Assembly: GCA_013335535.1 (NCBI GenBank)
Contig: JAAXVL010000007.1
Coordinates: forward strand, 115,143-179,142
Origin: Azonexaceae bacterium
GTDB taxonomy: Bacteria; Pseudomonadota; Gammaproteobacteria; Burkholderiales; Rhodocyclaceae
Length of the DNA stretch: 64,000 nucleotides
Direction of reading: 5' to 3'
How positions within the stretch are numbered: position 1 is the first letter of the stretch; every line of letters begins with the position of its first letter. The notes beneath the pieces were generated by a model. That model did not search any database, was not told where the DNA came from, and was given only the letters and a program-made list of their open reading frames with translations. This document shows positions 59,151 to 64,000 of the stretch, one piece after another. Position numbers and translations under genes: made by a program.

Positions 59151-60452
59151 TCACTTGAACGTCACACGGTCGGGGACCTGTTTAAACTTGTCCATCCGCG
59201 ACCACCACGGCATAGCGAGGAAGAAACCGAAGTAGAACACCGAACAAACCTGCGACACCAACTCACCCATCGGCGACGGGGACAGCGTGCCCAGATAGCC
59301 AAGAACAAAGAAGCAGATGACGAAGATGGTCAGCAGCGTCTTGTAGATCGGGCCACGATAGCGAATCGACTTGACCGGGCTGCGGTCCAGCCAGGGCAGG
59401 AAGGCGAAGATGACAACCGAAGCCCCCATGGCAACCACGCCCCAGAACTTGGCATCGAGACCGAAGAGCGGATAGGTAACCGCACGCAGAATCGAATAGA
59501 ACGGCGTGAAGTACCAGACCGGCGCGATATGCGGAGGCGTCTTCAGCGGATCAGCCGGGTAAAAGTTCGGAGTTTCCAGGAAGTAACCACCACCTTCCGG
59601 TGCCCAGAACATCACGGCCGAAAAGACCATCAGGAAGACGACGACGCCAACGATGTCTTTGACCGTGTAGTACGGATGGAACGGGATGCCGTCGCGCGGA
59701 ATACCGTGTTCGTCCTTGTTGGCCTTGATTTCGACACCGTCCGGGTTGTTCGAACCGGTTTCGTGCAGGGCCAGAACGTGAGCTGCAACCAGACCGATCA
59801 GGACGAGCGGGAAAGCAATCACGTGGAAGGAGAAAAAGCGATTGAGCGTGGCATCACCAACGACGAAGTCGCCGCGAATAATCAACGACAGGTCACCGCC
59901 GATAACGGGAATCGCCGAGAACAGATTGACGATAACCTGAGCGCCCCAATAGGACATCTGGCCCCACGGCAGAAGGTAGCCGAAGAAGGCTTCGCCCATC
60001 AGGCACAGGAAAATGCCCACGCCAAACAGCCAGGTCAATTCACGTGGTTTGCGATATGACCCGTAGAGAAGACCACGGAACATGTGCATGTAGACCACGA
60101 TGAAGAAGGCTGAAGCACCGGTGGAGTGCATGTAGCGGATCAGCCATCCCCCCGACACATCTCGCATGATGTATTCGACCGAGGCAAACGCAATTGGCAC
60201 GCCATTGGCGTTCAGCGCTGCATCCGGCTTGTAGTGCATGACCAGGAAGATGCCGGTAACGATCTGGATAACCAGAACCAGCAGGGCCAGAGAGCCGAAG
60301 AAATACCAGAAGTTGAAATTCTTCGGGGCGTAGTACTCGGACAGATGGCCTTTCCACATGGAGGTCGCCGGAAAACGGGCATCAAGCCATTCCAGAGCGT
60401 TGCCAGCCAGTGAGCCGTCTGATTTGTATTTTTCGAAATTGCCAGCAGCCAT
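59151..60452 (-). CDS. petB: Cytochrome b of the bc1 complex
   Basis: 433 residues, eight spans. Heme histidines lie in YMHSTGASAFFIVVYMHMFRGLLYG and FFSFHVIAFPLVLIGLVAAHVLALHETG; the PEWY-type Qo motif is replaced by a PVWY-like ...IAPVWYFTPFYSILRAV. Quinol oxidation site in the inner membrane. The length is in the normal range for fused-type bacterial cytochrome b. 3 bp after petA. Confidence 0.95.
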   Translation of the reverse strand: MAAGNFEKYKSDGSLAGNALEWLDARFPATSMWKGHLSEYYAPKNFNFWYFFGSLALLVLVIQIVTGIFLVMHYKPDAALNANGVPIAFASVEYIMRDVSGGWLIRYMHSTGASAFFIVVYMHMFRGLLYGSYRKPRELTWLFGVGIFLCLMGEAFFGYLLPWGQMSYWGAQVIVNLFSAIPVIGGDLSLIIRGDFVVGDATLNRFFSFHVIAFPLVLIGLVAAHVLALHETGSNNPDGVEIKANKDEHGIPRDGIPFHPYYTVKDIVGVVVFLMVFSAVMFWAPEGGGYFLETPNFYPADPLKTPPHIAPVWYFTPFYSILRAVTYPLFGLDAKFWGVVAMGASVVIFAFLPWLDRSPVKSIRYRGPIYKTLLTIFVICFFVLGYLGTLSPSPMGELVSQVCSVFYFGFFLAMPWWSRMDKFKQVPDRVTFK

Positions 60453-60455
60453 TTC

Positions 60456-61052
60456 TTATGCTCCCTTCTTGTCTTCGCCGATCAGGATACGGGTATCTGC
60501 GAGATACACATGCGGCGGCACTTCGAGGTTGGTCGGGGCGGGCTTCGATTTGTACACACGACCGGCGAAGTCGAAAGTCGAACCATGACAGGGGCACAGG
60601 AAGCCACCAAGCCAACCACCAGGCATTCCTTCTTCGGTGCCGGCCTTAAATTTCTGGGAGGGCGAACAGCCAAGGTGCGTACAGATACCAACGACAACCA
60701 TGATTTCTGGCTTGATCGAACGTGTATCGTTCTGGGCATAAGCCGGTTGCTGATTTTTCTCGGATTTCGGATCGGCAACCGCATCAGCCAGCTTGGGCAG
60801 CGTATCCATCATTTCCTTGGTGCGATTGATGATCCACACCGGCTTGCCACGCCACTCGACGGTCATCATCTGACCCGGTTCGAGCTTGCTGATATCTACT
60901 TCGACCGGCGCACCTGCAGCCTTGGCACGTTCGGACGGAAGCAAGCTGGACACGAACGGTACGAGTGCGGCAACCGCGCCCGCCCCGCCCACGGCTGCGG
61001 TCGCAACGACCAGACGCCGCCGCCCGCAGTCCATTTTTCCTTGATTGCTCAT
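60456..61052 (-). CDS. petA: Rieske iron-sulfur subunit of the bc1 complex
   Basis: 198 residues. Twin-arginine-like signal-anchor (CGRRRLVVATAAVGGAGAVAALVPF), then the Rieske domain with CTHLGCSP and CPCHGSTFDFAGR supplying the Cys/His ligands; a conserved disulfide pair is present. First gene of petABC. 85 bp of spacer separates it from recR and carries its promoter. Confidence 0.95.
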   Translation of the reverse strand: MSNQGKMDCGRRRLVVATAAVGGAGAVAALVPFVSSLLPSERAKAAGAPVEVDISKLEPGQMMTVEWRGKPVWIINRTKEMMDTLPKLADAVADPKSEKNQQPAYAQNDTRSIKPEIMVVVGICTHLGCSPSQKFKAGTEEGMPGGWLGGFLCPCHGSTFDFAGRVYKSKPAPTNLEVPPHVYLADTRILIGEDKKGA

Positions 61053-61136
61053 TACGCTGACCCCTAACAGAATTAGATGGGATAAAAATTAAACGCTAGA
61101 TTATACGATATCGAACGGCGCGATAAAAGCCGGATA

Positions 61137-61736
61137 TCACCCGGCACAAGCCTTCCGCTCTCGAAATGCCTGCGCCAAGGTGCCACTATCAACATATTCG
61201 AGTTCGCCACCTACCGGTACACCACGAGCAATTCTGGTCACGCGAATCCCTTTGGTAGCAAGCATGGCAGTGATGTAATGTGCCGTCGCCTCTCCCTCAT
61301 TGGTATAGTTCGTCGCCAAAATCACCTCGCGCACCCCCCCATCCAATGCCCTTGTCACGAGACGATCAAGGCCGATATCTTTTGGCCCCACCCCGTCAAG
61401 AGGCGATATTTTGCCCATAAGGACGTAGTAGAGCCCCTGATAACTCTGGGTCTGCTCCATCATGTTCATGTCGACAGGGGTTTCGACAACGCACAGCAAG
61501 CTAGCATCGCGCCGTGGCGATGCGCAACGCTCGCATATTTCTGCCTCGGTAAATGTATTGCAGCGTTGGCAATGTCGTATTGACTGCAAAGCATGTTGCA
61601 GGGCATCTCCGAGATGCAGAGCCCCCTTTCTGTCATGCTGCAAGAGATGATATGCCATTCGTTGCGCTGACTTCGGCCCCACACCGGGCAGGCAGCGCAA
61701 CGCTTCGATCAGAGAATCGAGTCCAGACGGATTCAC
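61137..61736 (-). CDS. recR: Recombination protein RecR
   Basis: 199 residues. HhH N-terminus [25 protein letters not shown]4 zinc finger [18 protein letters not shown], and the Toprim domain ([38 protein letters not shown]). Works with RecF/RecO in gap repair. 3 bp after ebfC. Confidence 0.96.
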   Translation of the reverse strand: MNPSGLDSLIEALRCLPGVGPKSAQRMAYHLLQHDRKGALHLGDALQHALQSIRHCQRCNTFTEAEICERCASPRRDASLLCVVETPVDMNMMEQTQSYQGLYYVLMGKISPLDGVGPKDIGLDRLVTRALDGGVREVILATNYTNEGEATAHYITAMLATKGIRVTRIARGVPVGGELEYVDSGTLAQAFRERKACAG

Positions 61737-61739
61737 TAA

Positions 61740-62063
61740 TCAAAAAGGAAGCTTGAAGCCAGGCGGCAGGTTTAGGCCCGAAGTAAATCCTGACATCTTG
61801 TCCTGACTCAAGGCTTCTCCCCGACGAACAGCATCGTTCATAGCCGCAGCAATCAGATCCTCAAGCATTTCCCGATCATCCATCACCGACGGATCAATGC
61901 TCACTCTCCGCACTTCATGCGCACCTGTCATCACGACCTTGACCATGCCGGCCCCGGCGACTCCTTCAATCTCGGTCTGGGCCAGTTGTTCCTGAGCCTT
62001 TTTCATGTTTTCCTGCATCGCCTGCGCCTGTTTCATCAGGCCAGCCAAGCCGCCTTTCATCAT
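61740..62063 (-). CDS. ebfC: YbaB/EbfC nucleoid-associated protein
   Basis: 107 residues: [27 protein letters not shown] is the helical dimer arm and [31 protein letters not shown] strands form the core. DNA-binding dimer encoded between dnaX and recR as in most bacteria. 12 bp after dnaX. Confidence 0.95.
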   Translation of the reverse strand: MMKGGLAGLMKQAQAMQENMKKAQEQLAQTEIEGVAGAGMVKVVMTGAHEVRRVSIDPSVMDDREMLEDLIAAAMNDAVRRGEALSQDKMSGFTSGLNLPPGFKLPF

Positions 62064-62075
62064 CGTCGCTCTCCG

Positions 62076-63683
62076 TTACGCAATAGGTTTAATGGATGAT
62101 TCAACAACCGATGCATCGAGAGATTCGATCGCATCACGTATAAAAGTATCTCGAGTAATTGAAGCAACCGCATGATCCTGTCGCTCCTGGCGCTGACGGC
62201 CCACTGTCTCCGCCGGCGTATCCAATTCGTTTTGAGCTAACTCAAATCGCACTTTCAATGCGCGGCCAAAATACTCACTCAAGGCCTGTTGCAGCTTGTC
62301 GGGTCCCGGTTTCATCTGCAGGTGCGCCTGCGATGGCGAGAGTCTCAACAAGCATTCCGCTTCACCAAGCTGCCTCAGTTCACAATTCTGTGCCAACTCC
62401 CGAGCCAATCCTGACAACGAAAGCGATGCAACAATCTGATGCCAATCTTGCTCTCCGGATGGCAAGTGCCTAGTAGCGGAGCGCACCGGCAGCACAGCCT
62501 CTGCCAAAGCCGGACTTGACGAAGCAACAACAGGCAAAGGGCGAGCGTTCACCACCTGCCGGACCTTAGACCCCACGGCAACTAGTACGTCAGCAACGCT
62601 ACTTGGACGAAACGCATGCAACCTGAGCAATGTCATTACAAAACCTGCATGCTCATCCGGTGCGTTCGCCAACTCATTTCGGCCAAGATTCACGATTTGA
62701 TAGGCAAGCTGTATAAATTCGGATGAAAACGCTGTCGCCAACGAAAGCAGTCTTCCCTTGTCGGGATCATCTTCATCTATTGCAGCCGGAACAAATTGAG
62801 CTACCTGCAAACGCGTTAGTAGCCCCCCCAGTTCCTGCAAAGCAGAACCAAACGAAAGACTGCGAACGCTAAGATCGTTCGCCACCTGCAGCAAAGCGGA
62901 TACGTCGCCGGCCTGTAGCGCCTCAAGAATGCCGAACAGATAATCCTGATCAACAGAACCAAGCATGCTCCTAACTTGAGTTTCCTCGACCCTCCCCGCA
63001 CCATGAGCAATTGCCTGATCCAATAGGGAAAGGGCATCGCGCATGCTCCCCGACGCCGAACGCGCAACCAACGTCAGTGCTGGAGCCTCGAACGGGACCC
63101 CTTCTGCTTGCAATATTTGACCGAGATGCTTGGTAATGGCCGATGCAGGCATCTGTTTCAAATTAAATTGCAGACAACGTGAAAGCACCGTTACCGGAAT
63201 TTTCTGCGGATCGGTTGTCGCTAAAATAAATTTGACGTGCTCAGGAGGCTCCTCAAGGGTCTTCAGCATCGCATTGAACGCCGAATTGGAAAGCATGTGA
63301 ACTTCGTCGATCACATACACCTTGAAGCGGCCCCGGGTGGGTGCATAGACCGCGTTTTCGAGCAGTTGACGCATCTCGTCAACACGGGTGTTGGTGGCCG
63401 CATCGACTTCTAGTAAATCGACAAATCGACCGGCATCGATCTCCTGGCAAGCCGAACAGGTACCACAGGGCGTAGCTGTAATCCCGGTTTCGCAATTTAA
63501 CGACTTCGCCAGAATCCGCGCGATGGTCGTCTTGCCAACCCCCCTGGTGCCCGTAAAAAGATAGGCATGGTGTAGGCGCCGCTCAGAAAGCGCGTGTGTC
63601 AGAGCACGAACAACATGTTCCTGCCCGACTAGCGTAGAAAAATTGCGCGGCCGCCACTTGCGCGCAAGAACCTGATAACTCAT
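62076..63683 (-). CDS. dnaX: DNA polymerase III tau/gamma subunit
   Basis: 535 residues. Clamp-loader ATPase: Walker A in FTGTRGVGKTTIARI, zinc module CGTCSACQEIDAGRFVD, Walker B VYVIDEVHMLS, SRC motif LSRCLQFNLK. The C-terminal third is variable and shorter than E. coli tau. The ATG at 63683 gives the canonical MSYQVLARKWRP. The gene starts 30 bp from the SRP RNA. I did not find a clear slippery site for gamma production. Confidence 0.94.
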   Translation of the reverse strand: MSYQVLARKWRPRNFSTLVGQEHVVRALTHALSERRLHHAYLFTGTRGVGKTTIARILAKSLNCETGITATPCGTCSACQEIDAGRFVDLLEVDAATNTRVDEMRQLLENAVYAPTRGRFKVYVIDEVHMLSNSAFNAMLKTLEEPPEHVKFILATTDPQKIPVTVLSRCLQFNLKQMPASAITKHLGQILQAEGVPFEAPALTLVARSASGSMRDALSLLDQAIAHGAGRVEETQVRSMLGSVDQDYLFGILEALQAGDVSALLQVANDLSVRSLSFGSALQELGGLLTRLQVAQFVPAAIDEDDPDKGRLLSLATAFSSEFIQLAYQIVNLGRNELANAPDEHAGFVMTLLRLHAFRPSSVADVLVAVGSKVRQVVNARPLPVVASSSPALAEAVLPVRSATRHLPSGEQDWHQIVASLSLSGLARELAQNCELRQLGEAECLLRLSPSQAHLQMKPGPDKLQQALSEYFGRALKVRFELAQNELDTPAETVGRQRQERQDHAVASITRDTFIRDAIESLDASVVESSIKPIA

Positions 63684-63712
63684 GCGCTCCACACCATTGC
63701 AGAAAATGAAAG

Positions 63713-63810
63713 TGGCGAGCCTAACCCCCGGCACTTGCAGTAAGTGGCTGTGGCTGCTTCCTTCCGGACCTGACCAGATTCACCACCCTGCAATGCGGGG
63801 AGACCCGCCA
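63713..63810 (-). ncRNA. ffs: Signal recognition particle RNA, small bacterial (4.5S)
   Basis: The conserved domain IV loop GGTCAGGTCCGGAAGGAAGCAG is present on the minus strand (longest motif stretch: CCGGAAGGAAGCAGCC). The ends TGGCGGGTC and GGCTCGCCA pair into the terminal stem. A TTAGAAT -10-like box lies about 8 bp before the 5' end. It is encoded upstream of dnaX. Confidence 0.93.
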
Positions 63811-63955
63811 GTCAGGATTCTAACACAGGACAAAACAAGGCATCTCAAGCGATGGCGATAGATTAACTTCTTTTCTTACTGAGTTCGTTTTTTAAGTTCA
63901 AAAATCAAATTCAAGAGGCAGAAAGACCGTGACTTTCTATTTTTTCTGCACGTAG

Positions 63956-63990
63956 AAAAGCCCCGTTAGCTGTGCTAACGGGGCTTTTTA
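63956..63990. terminator. Intrinsic terminator at window end
   Basis: AGCCCCGTTAGC-TGT-GCTAACGGGGCT followed by TTTTTA, with A-run on the other side; it can end a gene to the right (minus strand) or plus-strand reading. 63811-63955 shows no gene. Confidence 0.88.
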
Positions 63991-64000
63991 TGGGGAGTCT

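Overview
The window reads as chromosome of a betaproteobacterium, most likely Rhodocyclaceae (Dechloromonas/Azonexus-like). This is inferred from the GC-rich codon use, the petABC-sspA-sspB order, the dapA-bamC-MBL order, a NarX/NarL pair next to a nitrate-assimilation cluster, and the dnaX-ebfC-recR block beside the SRP RNA. I could not run a search, so the genus is inference.

Layout. 1-6.2 kb is housekeeping: part of an MFS permease, a YdcH-like protein, aroC, a CBS protein, a small HTH regulator, a radical SAM enzyme, queD and a patatin. 6.29-7.56 kb is a 1.2-kb AT-rich insertion bounded by a 34-bp duplication of the tRNA-Ser(TGA) 3' end; it carries one outer-membrane barrel gene. 7.5-11.5 kb holds tRNA-Ser, a Bax-inhibitor-like protein, rlmD, an Ala/Pro-repeat lipoprotein and an MBL-fold protein. 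11.55-20.79 kb is a complete 9.2-kb integrated element with 22-bp att repeats. It has an integrase, AlpA-like regulator, primase, helicase-like ATPase, an iteron cluster and accessory genes, including an unusual IF2N/zinc/GIY-YIG-like protein. It sits exactly at the overlap of bamC and the following MBL gene. 20.8-34.9 kb is again core: bamC, dapA, tilS, accA, a DNA glycosylase, HDOD proteins, gloC-like, an MFS permease, uup, a chemoreceptor, tRNA-Arg(CCT) and a spermidine-synthase-like protein.

35-57.2 kb is a nitrogen-oxyanion region: narL/narX, nrtABC, the ANTAR antiterminator nasT, a CbiX chelatase (siroheme), a hybrid sensor kinase, an MFS permease, a PP2C/Ser-Thr kinase fusion, a NarK/NasA-type transporter, nirD, nirB, ybiB and nasA. 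nrtA, narK and nirB each have a sigma-54 (-24/-12) promoter, an NtrC-like site about 90-105 bp upstream, and a leader able to form two adjacent hairpins that fit ANTAR targets. At nrtA the second hairpin overlaps the 5' arm of an intrinsic terminator. Together these suggest dual control: NtrC for nitrogen limitation, NasT for nitrate. nasA is interrupted by an in-frame amber codon.

57.2-64 kb holds sspB, sspA, the cytochrome bc1 operon, recR, ebfC, dnaX and the SRP RNA.

A dispersed repeat (core TTTTTCCGGTTGACCGTGG with a T-rich upstream arm, about 35 bp) occurs nine times plus one inverted half-copy. It is mostly intergenic, is concentrated in the nitrate region, and I do not recognise it as a named element.
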